A stretch of DNA of 64,000 nucleotides from Pseudidiomarina aquimaris (GTDB taxonomy: Bacteria; Pseudomonadota; Gammaproteobacteria; Enterobacterales; Alteromonadaceae). The translations under genes were made by a program, and so were the position numbers. Below, piece by piece: positions 49,283-58,660 of the stretch. The notes below the pieces were generated by a model. It did no database searches. It was not told the origin of the DNA and worked only from the letters and a program-made list of their open reading frames with translations. The stretch lies in the NCBI RefSeq assembly GCF_003987395.1, contig NZ_PIPT01000003.1:62001-126000 (forward strand). The letters run 5' to 3'. How positions within the stretch are numbered: the stretch's first letter is position 1; each line of letters opens with the position of its first letter.

Positions 49283-49896
49283 GCAAGTGGCCGTTGCTCG
49301 CACTAAGCAGTGCTATGGTTTTGGGGTTAGCGGGCTGTGCCACGGCGCCGCCTGAACAACCGGATGACTTGTGCGAGATTTTCTACGAGAAACCTGACTG
49401 GTACGACGCCGCAGCTGATATGCAGGAACGTTGGGGCGTACCCATTCAGATCCCGATGGCCATCATGTACCAAGAAAGCTCATTTAAGCACGACGCGGTG
49501 CCACCGCGCGACTATTTACTATGGATTATTCCATGGGGTCGAGTAAGCAGTGCCTATGGCTACTCCCAAGCCAAAACACCGACTTGGGATGACTACGAAC
49601 GCGAAACGGGTAATAGCTGGGCCTCGCGTGACTCTTTCGAGGATGCCATTGATTTTATGGGCTGGTTTATTGATAAAAGCCATCGCCTCAATGGCGTGTC
49701 AAAGTGGGACGCCTACGGCCTATACTTGAACTATCATGAGGGCTGGACCGGCTATAAGCGGCAAACCTACCGCTCGAAAGCGTGGTTGATGCGTACCGCC
49801 GAACGCGTCAAACAACGCGCGGGTAACTATGGAGCGCAACTACGACGTTGCGAGGAAGACTTGCAGAAGAACTGGTTTATCGACCTGTTCTTCTGA
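49279..49896 (+). CDS. Lytic-transglycosylase-like lipoprotein
   Basis: A 205-residue exported lipoprotein (lipobox LAGC, Cys20) with an SLT-like fold: the presumed catalytic glutamate is E66 in MYQESSFKHDA, followed by YGYSQAKTPTWDDY in place of the usual GLMQ-type turn, and a conserved NYHEGWTGY segment. Such proteins follow gshA in several gammaproteobacteria. Peptidoglycan cleavage is likely but the odd second motif makes substrate assignment tentative. Confidence 0.8.
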   Translation: MSKWPLLALSSAMVLGLAGCATAPPEQPDDLCEIFYEKPDWYDAAADMQERWGVPIQIPMAIMYQESSFKHDAVPPRDYLLWIIPWGRVSSAYGYSQAKTPTWDDYERETGNSWASRDSFEDAIDFMGWFIDKSHRLNGVSKWDAYGLYLNYHEGWTGYKRQTYRSKAWLMRTAERVKQRAGNYGAQLRRCEEDLQKNWFIDLFF

Positions 49897-49901
49897 GGTC
49901 A

Positions 49902-51203
49902 TTAACTAAACAGGTTTTGTTGCTCTTGATGGTGCGACTCCTGCGGCAGAAAACGAACTTGCTTTACCATACTTTCGCTACTTTCGACAATCTCGATGGC
50001 ATAACCCTCAATCCGTAAGCAAAGGGGCTGTTGCGGAATATCACCGAGCCATTCGATAATCAGGCCACTGACGGTTTTTGGCCCATCGGTTGGCAATTCC
50101 CAGTTCATCTCTTTATTCAATTCACGAAGGTTAGCGGTCCCTTCGACCACGATGGAACCGTCTGCTTGGGCACTGACAGTCTCACTCGGAGCAGGGGTGA
50201 TATTCGTGGTAAAGTCGCCAACGATTTCTTCGAGAATATCTTCGAGCGTTACAAGTCCTTGAATATCGCCATACTCGTCGACTACCAAGCCGATCCGTTC
50301 TTTATTGTGCTGAAATTTCAATAATTGCACGTTCAGTGGCGTACCTTCTGGAATAAAATAGATCTCGCGGGCGGCCCGGATGAGCTCGGCTTTGTCGGTT
50401 TCACTGTTGCTCTTGGTGACAATTTGCATGATGTCGCGCGCATGCAAGAAGCCAATGGCATCGTCGATCTCGCCCCGGTAAAGCAACAGACGGGTATATT
50501 GTGCCTGAGAAAGCTGTTTGATAATCGATTTGATATCGTCCTGCACATCAATACCGCTGATATCAGCACGCGGTATCATTACATCTTCAACCGTTACTTT
50601 CTCCAGATCCAAAATACTGATAAGCATGTCTTGGTGACTGCTTGGGATCATGGATTGCGCTTCGTTCACCACGGTGCGCAGCTCTTCAGAGCTCAAAGCG
50701 TCTTGACCCATGGTGGTATTCGGATTAACGCCAAGTATGCGCATGAAACCATTGGTGATGAAATTCACGGTAGCCACGAATGGATACATGATGGTCAAAA
50801 GTGGCTTCAAAATGATCGAGCTAGGAAAAGCCACGCGCTCGGGATGTAGTGCCGCGATTGTTTTTGGCGTGACCTCGGCAAAGATAAGCACGATGATGGT
50901 GAGGCCGAAGGTGGCTACCACAATGCCGGCATCGCCAAACCAACGGAAACACAGTACGGTCGCAATTGCCGAGGCACCAATGTTTACCAGGTTGTTGCCG
51001 ATCAGAATAAGACCAATCAGTCGATCAGGACGATCGAGTAGATACTGTACGCGTTTCGCGCCAGAGTGATCTTGTTGAGCCAGGTGACGCAGACGGTAGC
51101 GGTTGACCGACATCATGCCGGTTTCCGAACCTGAAAAATACGCCGAGAGAAACAGTAATACCCCTAAGATAATAAGCAGGGTTGACGTGGCTATCTCGTC
51201 CAA
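49902..51203 (-). CDS. CorB/CNNM-type divalent-cation transport protein
   Basis: Membrane protein of the CNNM/CorB (HlyC/CorC) family, linked to Mg2+ or Co2+ transport and resistance. The 433-residue product has a DUF21 membrane domain (about 5-180, three to four helices), a tandem CBS pair (about 200-330; DVMIPRADI and VVDEYGDIQGLVTLEDILEE) and a C-terminal CorC/HlyC domain (about 345-425). The start is TTG at 51203 with TAGGT upstream. It sits beside the ypjD-like gene and ffh, as in E. coli yfjD-ypjD-ffh. Confidence 0.9.
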   Translation of the reverse strand: MDEIATSTLLIILGVLLFLSAYFSGSETGMMSVNRYRLRHLAQQDHSGAKRVQYLLDRPDRLIGLILIGNNLVNIGASAIATVLCFRWFGDAGIVVATFGLTIIVLIFAEVTPKTIAALHPERVAFPSSIILKPLLTIMYPFVATVNFITNGFMRILGVNPNTTMGQDALSSEELRTVVNEAQSMIPSSHQDMLISILDLEKVTVEDVMIPRADISGIDVQDDIKSIIKQLSQAQYTRLLLYRGEIDDAIGFLHARDIMQIVTKSNSETDKAELIRAAREIYFIPEGTPLNVQLLKFQHNKERIGLVVDEYGDIQGLVTLEDILEEIVGDFTTNITPAPSETVSAQADGSIVVEGTANLRELNKEMNWELPTDGPKTVSGLIIEWLGDIPQQPLCLRIEGYAIEIVESSESMVKQVRFLPQESHHQEQQNLFS

Positions 51204-51270
51204 GAAGGTTACCTATATTAAATACTTGAATGCCTAATTTAATGAGATGGTCTGACAAGTCAAGTTTGAA

Positions 51271-52062
51271 TTAGCTCAGCAAGACATCCCGCACAAAGCG
51301 ACTACCGAAATAACCTAGGCTGAGAAGGATACTCGCCACGACACTTGCGACCACCAACAAACGTCCGCGCATACCCTGCGCACGATGTAATAGGACAATC
51401 GCCAAATAAATCAGCGCGGCAATCGAGCTGAGAATGGTTTTATGTGCTTGGCCTTGTGCGAACATATCGTCGAGAAAGATAAAGCCACTGGCAATGGCAA
51501 TAAATAGCAGCAGTGTGCCGGTGCTCAGCAGGCGGAAAAAATATTTCTCTACCACCATTAACGGCGGCAGGTAATTAGACAATGCGTTCACACGATGATT
51601 TTTCAGCAGATAATTCAGGTACAAGAGTTGCACTGCGTATAGGGTCGCGAGCATCAGAATGGCATACGCCAGCAAGCTCAAGACAATATGGATGGCAAGA
51701 CCATGCGTGTTGGTAATAGTGGCGCCCCAATGCGCTGGGCTGAGAAACAGAATGACACAGCTGACCGCAGCGAAAACATAAATAACAGGGCGCAACACCA
51801 AACCACTATTACGTTGCACTCGCACGAACGAAAGCAGGGCGAGCAAGAATGCGACCACGCTGAGGCTACTTGCCACATTTAAGTGGTCAAAACCGTCACT
51901 GGCCAAATACCAGGTGAGTAGCGCACCATGACTCACTACCGCAGCAAGCGCAACCCAGCCATTCACGGTGGTCGCAGCACTTTCGCGGGCTAGCTGACGC
52001 CAGAGCAATCCAGCGCTGACAAGGTAAAGCACTAAAGTGAGAGCGAGCAGGCCTAGCATCAT
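51271..52062 (-). CDS. ypjD: YpjD/CcsA-like inner-membrane protein
   Basis: A polytopic protein of the cytochrome-c-assembly (CcsA/CcmC-like) superfamily; the exact role of the YpjD group is unsettled. The product is 263 residues from the ATG at 52062 (a GTG at 52071 is possible but lacks a ribosome-binding site), with about eight membrane helices. A conserved His-containing segment LAIHIVLSLLAYAILMLATL near residue 125 resembles the haem-handling region of the superfamily. It diverges from ffh across 167 nt, the usual arrangement. Confidence 0.85.
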   Translation of the reverse strand: MMLGLLALTLVLYLVSAGLLWRQLARESAATTVNGWVALAAVVSHGALLTWYLASDGFDHLNVASSLSVVAFLLALLSFVRVQRNSGLVLRPVIYVFAAVSCVILFLSPAHWGATITNTHGLAIHIVLSLLAYAILMLATLYAVQLLYLNYLLKNHRVNALSNYLPPLMVVEKYFFRLLSTGTLLLFIAIASGFIFLDDMFAQGQAHKTILSSIAALIYLAIVLLHRAQGMRGRLLVVASVVASILLSLGYFGSRFVRDVLLS

Positions 52063-52229
52063 CGATTCCACGCGTTAATTGGTTTAACTGAATGTTGTAA
52101 CTTACTGAGTTGGAAGCTCAAGTATATGCATTGTGCCAGAGAAACCCAATAGGATCAGGAAACTTTGCTTGAATTACGTTATAATCGCCGCCAGATTATC
52201 TCCAGCTAGTCGTAGATGGACAACAACAG

Positions 52230-53603
52230 ATGTTTGAGAACTTAAGTGAACGCCTCTCGCAGTCGTTAAAAAATATTAGTGGTCGTGGGCGACTCACCGA
52301 CGACAACATTAAAGACACCTTACGCGAAGTACGGATGGCCTTACTTGAGGCCGACGTGGCATTGCCTGTGGTGCGCGAATTTATCAAGCGCGTGAAAGAG
52401 CGTGCAGTCGGCACTGAAGTGAATAAAAGCCTGACGCCTGGCCAAGTCTTCCTGAAAATTGTGCAACAGGAACTTGAACATGCCATGGGTGAAGGCAATG
52501 TGCCATTGAACCTCGCAACTCAACCGCCAGCAGTTATTCTGATGGCCGGTTTGCAGGGGGCAGGTAAAACCACCAGTGTTGGTAAACTCGCGCGCTATCT
52601 GCGTGAAAAGCAGAAGAAAAAAGTCTTGGTTGTTTCCGCTGACGTTTATCGTCCAGCGGCGATAAAGCAGCTCGAGACGTTGGCGAATGAAGTAGAGGTT
52701 GAATTCTTCCCGTCGAGTACTGAGCAAAAGCCAGTAGCTATTGCCGAAGCGGCCATCAGCCATGCACGGAAGAAATTCATCGATGTGGTGTTAGTGGACA
52801 CCGCCGGTCGTACGGCCATCGACGATGCTATGATGGCAGAAATCAAAGATTTACATGCAGCCATCAAGCCGATCGAAACTTTGTTTGTCGTGGATGCGAT
52901 GACCGGTCAAGATGCTGCCAATACTGCGCAAGCCTTTAACGAAGCTTTACCGCTAACCGGTGTTGTACTGACCAAGACCGATGGTGATGCGCGCGGTGGT
53001 GCGGCCTTATCAATCCGCCACATTACCGGCAAACCCATCAAATTCTTAGGTGTCGGCGAGAAAAATACTGCGCTCGAACCTTTCCACCCAGAACGCGTGG
53101 CATCACGTATTTTGGGCATGGGCGACGTGCTCTCCTTGATTGATGAGCTTGAGCAAAAAGTCGACCGTACGAAAGCCGAGAAAGTTGCCAAAAAAGTCAT
53201 GAAAGAAGGCAAGTTCTCACTTGAAGACTTTCGTGAGCAACTTGCGCAGATGCGTGACATGGGCGGTATGATGGGGCTTATGGACAAGCTGCCAGGCATG
53301 GGCAAAATGAGCGCCCAAGTCAAAGGTCAAATGGATGACAAGATGACGGTGCGTATGGAGGCAATCATTAGCTCCATGACACCGAAAGAACGTGAATTCC
53401 CCGATTTGATCAAGGGCTCACGGAAACGCCGGATCGCCGCTGGTTCGGGTACGCAAGTACAAGACGTCAATCGTTTGCTGAAGCAATTTATGCAGATGCA
53501 AAAAATGATGAAGAAAATGAAAGGCGGCGGTATGGCAAAAATGATGCGAAGCCTTGGCGGAATGGGCGGCAAAATGCCTCCAGGCATGTTCCCTAAACGC
53601 TAG
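52230..53603 (+). CDS. ffh: Signal recognition particle protein Ffh
   Basis: GTPase that with 4.5S RNA targets nascent membrane proteins to SecYEG. The 457-residue product has the N domain (about 1-90), the G domain with G1 GLQGAGKTTSVGK, G3 DTAGR, G4 TKTDGDARGG, and the Met-rich M domain (about 300-457) that binds signal peptides and RNA, including repeated GGM and MQKMMKKMK stretches. The length matches the family. The rpsP promoter begins 7 nt after the stop. Confidence 0.98.
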   Translation: MFENLSERLSQSLKNISGRGRLTDDNIKDTLREVRMALLEADVALPVVREFIKRVKERAVGTEVNKSLTPGQVFLKIVQQELEHAMGEGNVPLNLATQPPAVILMAGLQGAGKTTSVGKLARYLREKQKKKVLVVSADVYRPAAIKQLETLANEVEVEFFPSSTEQKPVAIAEAAISHARKKFIDVVLVDTAGRTAIDDAMMAEIKDLHAAIKPIETLFVVDAMTGQDAANTAQAFNEALPLTGVVLTKTDGDARGGAALSIRHITGKPIKFLGVGEKNTALEPFHPERVASRILGMGDVLSLIDELEQKVDRTKAEKVAKKVMKEGKFSLEDFREQLAQMRDMGGMMGLMDKLPGMGKMSAQVKGQMDDKMTVRMEAIISSMTPKEREFPDLIKGSRKRRIAAGSGTQVQDVNRLLKQFMQMQKMMKKMKGGGMAKMMRSLGGMGGKMPPGMFPKR

Positions 53604-53610
53604 AGAATAC

Positions 53611-53638
53611 TTGCATTCGACAGAAAAATCGGTAGAAT
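53611..53638 (+). promoter_or_regulatory. Promoter of the rpsP-rimM-trmD-rplS operon
   Basis: TTGCAT at 53611-53616, a 16-nt spacer and TAGAAT at 53633-53638, with a GC-rich start region near 53641. A nested hairpin (CCGGG/CCCGG at 53641-53659 inside GAAAAATC/GATTTTTC at 53623-53672) overlaps the promoter and early leader and ends in a T run, so it may also terminate the ffh transcript or attenuate. Confidence 0.55.
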
Positions 53639-53710
53639 TGCCGGGCTCTTCGACCCCGGTCGGAGATTTTTCTATTTATTTAACATTATAAAACTGTATC
53701 GAGGAACGTA

Positions 53711-53959
53711 ATGGTAACCATTCGTTTACAACGCGGCGGCGCTAAAAAGCGTCCATTCTACCAGATGGTAGTAACCGACAGTCGCAATGCCCGCGACGGT
53801 CGTTTCATTGAAAATGTAGGCTTCTTCAACCCGCTAGCGCGTGGTCAAGAAGAAAAACTACGCGTAGATCTTGAGCGTGTTGAGCACTGGGTTGGTCACG
53901 GCGCAACAGTATCTGAGCGCGTAGCCAAGCTTTTAAAAGATGCGCGTAGCGCAGCTTAA
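53711..53959 (+). CDS. rpsP: 30S ribosomal protein S16
   Basis: 16S rRNA-binding assembly protein. The 82-residue product begins [18 protein letters not shown] and has the conserved [19 protein letters not shown] block. GAGGAA lies before the ATG. First gene of the trmD operon. Confidence 0.98.
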   Translation: MVTIRLQRGGAKKRPFYQMVVTDSRNARDGRFIENVGFFNPLARGQEEKLRVDLERVEHWVGHGATVSERVAKLLKDARSAA

Positions 53960-53996
53960 TTCAGCTTAATTAATCAACGTTGGTAATCGCGTAACT

Positions 53997-54527
53997 ATGA
54001 ATCAACCTGCAGAACATGTCGTCATTGGCCAGTTAGGCGCAGTGTATGGAGTGAAAGGTTGGCTAAAAATTCAGAGTTATACCGACGACGTTGAAGCCAT
54101 TTTTGATTATCACCCTTGGCAGATTCGTAAGCAGGGTAAAGTGCAAGAAGTTCAAGTCGAGGAATGGCGTCGACACAATAAAGGACTGATTGCCAAGTTG
54201 GCAGGCGTAGATGACCGTGATGCGGCGCACTTAATGACAGGTGCTGACATCATTATCGAAGCCGAACAACTGCCTGAGTTGCCAGAGGATGAATTTTACT
54301 GGCGTGACCTTATTGGTATGACTGTGGTAAACACTGACGGTTATAACATGGGGACTGTTGACCAGTTAATGGCCACAGCATCGAATGATGTGATGGTGGT
54401 GAAAGCGAACAGCAATGATGCGTTTGGTCGTTCTGAACGTCTGATTCCGTTTATTCAGAGTCAGTACATTCAAGAAGTCGACAAGGTAAACAAGCGTATC
54501 GTTGTGGATTGGCCGTCGGATTTCTAA
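53997..54527 (+). CDS. rimM: Ribosome maturation factor RimM
   Basis: Assembly factor that helps form the 30S head and binds S19. The 176-residue product has an N-terminal RimM barrel ([20 protein letters not shown] near 11-30) and a C-terminal PRC-barrel (about 98-170; [15 protein letters not shown]). Its stop overlaps the trmD start (TAATG). Confidence 0.96.
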   Translation: MNQPAEHVVIGQLGAVYGVKGWLKIQSYTDDVEAIFDYHPWQIRKQGKVQEVQVEEWRRHNKGLIAKLAGVDDRDAAHLMTGADIIIEAEQLPELPEDEFYWRDLIGMTVVNTDGYNMGTVDQLMATASNDVMVVKANSNDAFGRSERLIPFIQSQYIQEVDKVNKRIVVDWPSDF

Positions 54528-55297
54528 TGGCTGGAAAATTACAGGTTGGCGTGATAACGCTGTTTCCTGAAATGTTCCAAGCAATTACCGACAACGGTGT
54601 AACGGGTAGAGCAGTACGCGATGGGCTGTTAGATATTCAGCTAACGAACCCACGCGATTTTACTCACGATAAGCATCGCACCGTTGACGATCGCCCCTAT
54701 GGCGGTGGTCCTGGCATGTTGATGATGGTGCAACCGCTCACCGACGCGATTGCAGCAGCCAAACAACAGCTAGGGGCTGATACCAAGGTGATGTATTTGT
54801 CACCTCAGGGTCGCAAGCTTGATCACGAAGGCGTGCAAGAACTGGCACAACGTGACAAGTTCATCTTGATTGCCGGTCGCTATGAAGGCATCGATGAGCG
54901 TGTAATAAAGCGCCACGTTGATGAAGAATGGTCGATTGGTGATTACGTGTTAAGCGGGGGCGAATTGCCTGCCATGGTCATGATTGACAGTGTGGCACGG
55001 TTAGTTCCCGGAGTGCTTGGTCACCAAGACTCAGCTGAAGAAGACTCTTTTGCAGCCGGGTTGTTGGATTGTCCGCACTATACACGACCAGAAGTTTTAG
55101 ATGGTGAGGCGGTTCCACCAGTGTTACTGAGTGGAAATCATGAAAAAATTAGACGCTGGCGTCTGCAGCAGGCTCTCGGTAGAACCTGGTTGCGACGTCC
55201 AGAAATGTTAAACAGCCTAGCTCTGACTGACGAACAGCAACAGCTACTCGATGAATTTATTCATCAATACCAAGCTGATTCTGATGCGGGTAGTTAA
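54527..55297 (+). CDS. trmD: tRNA (guanine(37)-N1)-methyltransferase
   Basis: SPOUT enzyme that methylates G37 next to the anticodon and prevents +1 frameshifts. The frame is open from 54509, but the ATG at 54527, overlapping the rimM stop, gives [17 protein letters not shown] and the usual length (256 residues). Motifs [28 protein letters not shown] and [13 protein letters not shown] are intact. Confidence 0.98.
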   Translation: MAGKLQVGVITLFPEMFQAITDNGVTGRAVRDGLLDIQLTNPRDFTHDKHRTVDDRPYGGGPGMLMMVQPLTDAIAAAKQQLGADTKVMYLSPQGRKLDHEGVQELAQRDKFILIAGRYEGIDERVIKRHVDEEWSIGDYVLSGGELPAMVMIDSVARLVPGVLGHQDSAEEDSFAAGLLDCPHYTRPEVLDGEAVPPVLLSGNHEKIRRWRLQQALGRTWLRRPEMLNSLALTDEQQQLLDEFIHQYQADSDAGS

Positions 55298-55317
55298 TCT
55301 AGGAAAGTGAGGCTAAC

Positions 55318-55677
55318 ATGGCAAAAGTAAGTCAAAATTTGATCAAAGCGATCGAAGACGAACAAATGAAAACCGACCTTCCGGACTACGCACCGGGCGA
55401 TACAGTGGTCGTTAATGTTAAAGTTGTTGAAGGTAACCGTGAGCGTGTTCAGGCATTTGAAGGCGTGGTTATCGCTAAGCGCAACCGTGGTTTACATTCT
55501 TCTTTCACGGTTCGTAAAGTATCAAATGGTGAAGGCGTTGAGCGTACATTCCAAGCGCACAGCCCAATCATCGATAGCATCAAAGTGAAGCGTAAAGGTG
55601 CGGTACGTCGTGCTAAGCTTTACTACTTGCGTGAGCGTTCAGGTAAATCTGCACGTATCCGTGAGAAGCTGTCTTAA
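55318..55677 (+). CDS. rplS: 50S ribosomal protein L19
   Basis: Subunit-interface protein of the large subunit. The 119-residue product begins [18 protein letters not shown] and has the conserved [20 protein letters not shown] and RVFPLHSP-type [20 protein letters not shown] regions. Last gene of the operon. Confidence 0.98.
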   Translation: MAKVSQNLIKAIEDEQMKTDLPDYAPGDTVVVNVKVVEGNRERVQAFEGVVIAKRNRGLHSSFTVRKVSNGEGVERTFQAHSPIIDSIKVKRKGAVRRAKLYYLRERSGKSARIREKLS

Positions 55678-55693
55678 GATCAGCTTAGATCTG

Positions 55694-55722
55694 AAAAAAC
55701 CCGCCAATGGCGGGTTTTTTTA
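55694..55722 (+). terminator. Rho-independent terminator after rplS
   Basis: A 12-bp stem with AAAAAACCCGCC (55694-55705) and its complement (55709-55720), a 3-nt loop and a T run. The A tract makes it potentially active in both directions. Confidence 0.94.
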
Positions 55723-55771
55723 TGCCCGAAATAAGGCACAATAAAAGCTCTAGAGAAGTAAGGAGCCCAGG

Positions 55772-56932
55772 ATGTCAGACGCCGCTGTCCCCAACGACCC
55801 GCAACAACGCTTACAGCAATTGCGTGAAGCAATTGATGAAACCGATAACGCATTATTACAACTCTTGCAGCGTCGCCGTCAGCTCGCCGCTGAAGTCGGG
55901 ACCGTGAAGCGTAGCTTGGGCCAGCCACTTTATGTTCCAGAGCGTGAAGTAAAGCTCATCGCGGCGCGACGCAGCGAGGCTGAGGCGATAGGCTTATCAC
56001 CTGATCTGATTGAGGATGTCCTGCGCCGGGTGATTCGTGAGTCTTATCAGCAACAGCAAGCGGCAGACGTACATCTGGAAGACAAAACCATTGTTGTGGT
56101 GGGCGGTTACGGTGCGCTCGGTGGACTCTTTGCCGAACGTTTCCGCGAGGCTGGCGCACACGTACATTGCATTGGCGAAGGAGAGCAAGATCAATTAGCA
56201 GCTGTGTGTGCCAACGCCGACTTGGTACTTGTGAGTGTGCCCATCGCTGTCACCGAGGCGGTGATTGAGACCTTGCCGCAGCTGCCGGAACATTGCATCC
56301 TTGCGGATGTTACCAGTATCAAGGCAAAGCCATTGCAAGCCATGCTTAAGCAGCATCAGGGCCCAGTGGTTGGCCTGCATCCTATGTTTGGACCGCAGGT
56401 AGCGACCTTAGCGAAACAGCTGATCGTGGTGACCGAGGGCCGCGACGCTCCGGCCTATCAATGGTTGCTCAACACTTTGATCCGTTGGGGGGCTCAGCTC
56501 TATCAAACCAGTGCCGAGCGTCATGATGAAGCCATGGGCTTTATTCAAGTGATGCGCCACCTTTCCACGTTTGTATATGGCGCGCACCTCGCCAGTGAAA
56601 AAGCCGACTTGCAAGAGCTGTTAGATCTCAGCTCCCCGATTTATCGTTTGGAGTTAATGATGGTCGGGCGCTTATTCGCACAGAACGCTGATCTATATGC
56701 CGATATTATTCTCGCGCACCCTGAGAACTTCGCCATGATGCGCCGCTATCTGGAGAGCTTTACGCAGGTACTCGGCCAGCTTGAGCAGGGAGACAAATCA
56801 GGTTTTGTTGAGAAATTCGCCGAGATAAGCGACTACTTTGGCGAATTCTCACAAAAGTTTTTAGAGGACAGCCAGCGCTTACTTGCCAGTGCCGGCGATG
56901 CGCATCAGCTCAGTCAAGTCGCTGGGCGCTAG
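55772..56932 (+). CDS. tyrA: Chorismate mutase / prephenate dehydrogenase
   Basis: Bifunctional tyrosine-pathway enzyme: chorismate to prephenate, then NAD-dependent oxidative decarboxylation to 4-hydroxyphenylpyruvate. The 386-residue product has an AroQ helical domain (about 10-95; REAIDETDNALLQLLQRR) and a TyrA dehydrogenase domain starting at the nucleotide motif VVGGYGALGG near 108, with GLHPMFGP near 205. Length is near E. coli TyrA (373). Its last 54 nt overlap the convergent receiver-protein gene; pheA and aroF are not adjacent. Confidence 0.94.
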   Translation: MSDAAVPNDPQQRLQQLREAIDETDNALLQLLQRRRQLAAEVGTVKRSLGQPLYVPEREVKLIAARRSEAEAIGLSPDLIEDVLRRVIRESYQQQQAADVHLEDKTIVVVGGYGALGGLFAERFREAGAHVHCIGEGEQDQLAAVCANADLVLVSVPIAVTEAVIETLPQLPEHCILADVTSIKAKPLQAMLKQHQGPVVGLHPMFGPQVATLAKQLIVVTEGRDAPAYQWLLNTLIRWGAQLYQTSAERHDEAMGFIQVMRHLSTFVYGAHLASEKADLQELLDLSSPIYRLELMMVGRLFAQNADLYADIILAHPENFAMMRRYLESFTQVLGQLEQGDKSGFVEKFAEISDYFGEFSQKFLEDSQRLLASAGDAHQLSQVAGR

Positions 56933-57262
56933 TGGCTTTTGAAGTAACGTATTAATGCCGGCGGCTTTGCATTCCGCGCTATATTCGCTCGGGTCATGGC
57001 CGGAAATCATGGCGGTGGTCGGGGTTTGCTCGCCTAATGCGTCATGAACTTTGCAATAGAGTTCAACGCCATTAAAATCAGGTAGTTCGTGGTCAAGCAG
57101 GACAAGATCGGGGCGTTTTTCCACGATGAGTTCGAGTGCTGCTTGGCCGCTTTGTGCGGTACTAATTTGGGTGTCGGGAAAGTGGCTGAGCATGGCTTTC
57201 ATGACTTCGAGAGAAATGAGGTCGTCATCGACGATGACAACATGAGTTTCCGCAGCAGCCAT
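56879..57262 (-). CDS. Single-domain response regulator
   Basis: A stand-alone receiver of 127 residues with the acidic pocket D12-D14, phospho-acceptor D57 (LVLLDHELPD), conserved S87 and K109 (LLQKPL). There is no output domain, so it acts by protein contact or as a phosphate relay. A kinase partner is not adjacent; the hybrid kinase at 45.5-47.5 kb is one candidate. It overlaps tyrA by 54 nt at the 3' ends and diverges from the cytochrome b561 gene across a palindromic repeat. Confidence 0.88.
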   Translation of the reverse strand: MAAAETHVVIVDDDLISLEVMKAMLSHFPDTQISTAQSGQAALELIVEKRPDLVLLDHELPDFNGVELYCKVHDALGEQTPTTAMISGHDPSEYSAECKAAGINTLLQKPLAPSDLTELMRIAGTGK

Positions 57263-57279
57263 AAATCCCCCTTAAAAGC

Positions 57280-57370
57280 GTTGTTTGCTATTCGCTGTTT
57301 GCTGTTTGAGAAGACAGATTAAAATAGCGCTCATGTTTTGGCAAACATCAAACATCAAACATCAAACAAC
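57280..57370. repeat. Paired heptamer arrays forming a long palindrome
   Basis: Four heptamers of the GCTGTTT type (57280-57307) face four of the AAACATC type (57343-57370) across a 33-nt centre. The two arms, 29 nt each (57280-57308 and 57342-57370), are complementary at 24 of 29 positions. The palindrome fills the 116-nt gap between the divergent receiver and cytochrome b561 genes, ending 8 nt before the latter. Confidence 0.8.
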
Positions 57371-57378
57371 AGTGGGTT

Positions 57379-58002
57379 ATGAAGATTTGGGATAGTTTTG
57401 TGCGCGGCTACCACTGGCTTCTGGTGATGGCCATTTTCGGTCTTTGGTGGACCGCAGAAGAAGCTCTTATGGACTGGCATATGCGCATTGCTTTTGCCGT
57501 TGGAGCATTGTTACTAACGCGTTTCGTGTGGGCAATCGTTGGTAGTGAAAATGCACGCTTGCGGGCTTTTTTCCGTGGCCCCAAAGAGGTGGTACAGCAT
57601 CTCAAGCATCTACAACGAAAAGACTACACGCCAACCGCAACCCATAACCCCGCTGGCGGTTGGGCTGTGATGTTGATGTGGGCGCTGCTGGTCGTGCAGG
57701 TTTCCACCGGCTTATTTGCGACCGACGAGATCTTTTTCTCGGGCCCTTTAGCGAGTCTTGTTAGCAGCGATCTGCAAGGGCAATTAACCGATTTACACGA
57801 GTTAAACTTTAATGTGTTACTCACGGTTATTGGCTTACACGTCTTTGCAATTCTGGTTTATCGGCTGAAGGGCGTAAATTTGCTGGGGGCCATGCTGCAT
57901 GGCAAACGCGAGGGCGTTTCGCAGCCGAAGTTAGTAAATGGCAGTTTGGCTTGGGCACTGGCCGCGGCGATTGCAGCCAGTGCGTACTATTTTTGGTGGT
58001 AA
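57379..58002 (+). CDS. Cytochrome b561-family membrane protein
   Basis: Di-haem b-type cytochrome of the prokaryotic b561 / Ni-Fe hydrogenase cytochrome-b-like group. The 207-residue product has four to five membrane helices (about 12-28, 36-54, 95-113, 143-162, 188-205) with candidate haem ligands H12, H34, H140 and H154. It converges on the cytochrome c' gene with 4 nt between stops, a common pairing that suggests electron transfer between quinone pool and cytochrome c'. Confidence 0.87.
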   Translation: MKIWDSFVRGYHWLLVMAIFGLWWTAEEALMDWHMRIAFAVGALLLTRFVWAIVGSENARLRAFFRGPKEVVQHLKHLQRKDYTPTATHNPAGGWAVMLMWALLVVQVSTGLFATDEIFFSGPLASLVSSDLQGQLTDLHELNFNVLLTVIGLHVFAILVYRLKGVNLLGAMLHGKREGVSQPKLVNGSLAWALAAAIAASAYYFWW

Positions 58003-58006
58003 ACGC

Positions 58007-58471
58007 TTAGTCTTTGTATTGGTCGTGGCAACCTTTACAGTTTTTTGCGGCGGTCATGAAGGCGGAGCGCATTTGCCCTTGATCGCCGGTTGCCGCTGCA
58101 GCTTGTAAGGCATTCGCGTCGACTTGAAGTTGCTCAGCGCGTTCCTGAAAGTCATCCCAGTTATCCCAGATAGCGGGCAAGGCATCAGTGTTATTGCCAG
58201 GCATTGCGCCTTCTTGACTAAAACCAACCCACGGGACTGACGCTAGGGCTGCAAAGGTTTCCGCACGCTCTGCGAAAATAGCTGCATCGAACGGCATGTC
58301 GCCCTTTAGCATATCGCCCATGTAGGCGAAGTTGTTTTGCATCACTGAAAGTGCTTTTTGGCGATACTCGACCGCTTTATCGGCATCATTGAAAGCGTGT
58401 TGTGCGATGCCTGCGGTACTGACGATGAGTGCGGTAGCAACCGTGAATGTTTTGAGCGTTTTCTTCAACAT
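58007..58471 (-). CDS. Cytochrome c'
   Basis: Periplasmic c-type cytochrome with a C-terminal haem site CKGCH, a four-helix bundle and a five-coordinate haem that in characterised members binds NO or CO. The frame is open from 58588, but the ATG at 58471 (GGGG upstream) starts a proper signal peptide (MLKKTLKTFTVATALIVSTAGIAQ by position 1-24), so I use it: 154 residues. Likely partner of the facing cytochrome b561. Confidence 0.9.
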   Translation of the reverse strand: MLKKTLKTFTVATALIVSTAGIAQHAFNDADKAVEYRQKALSVMQNNFAYMGDMLKGDMPFDAAIFAERAETFAALASVPWVGFSQEGAMPGNNTDALPAIWDNWDDFQERAEQLQVDANALQAAAATGDQGQMRSAFMTAAKNCKGCHDQYKD

Positions 58472-58660
58472 GAAAGAACCCCTTTTTAGAATTGTATCGT
58501 ATTCAAACTCATGACTAGCATACAACGCTTTACCGATTGTTCTAAGCTGTTTGTCCCTAAAGGCATTGCACTCAGCGCATGAATCCACTTAATGTAGGCT
58601 AGAACGTAAAGAATTTAAACCAAAACTCCAACTGCAGAACAACCTACCAAGGGGATGCCG

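Noticed and set aside
52165-52185. TTGCTT and TATAAT before ffh as a promoter
   Set aside because: The two boxes are only 9 nt apart; the TATAAT may be real but no -35 box at proper spacing was found.
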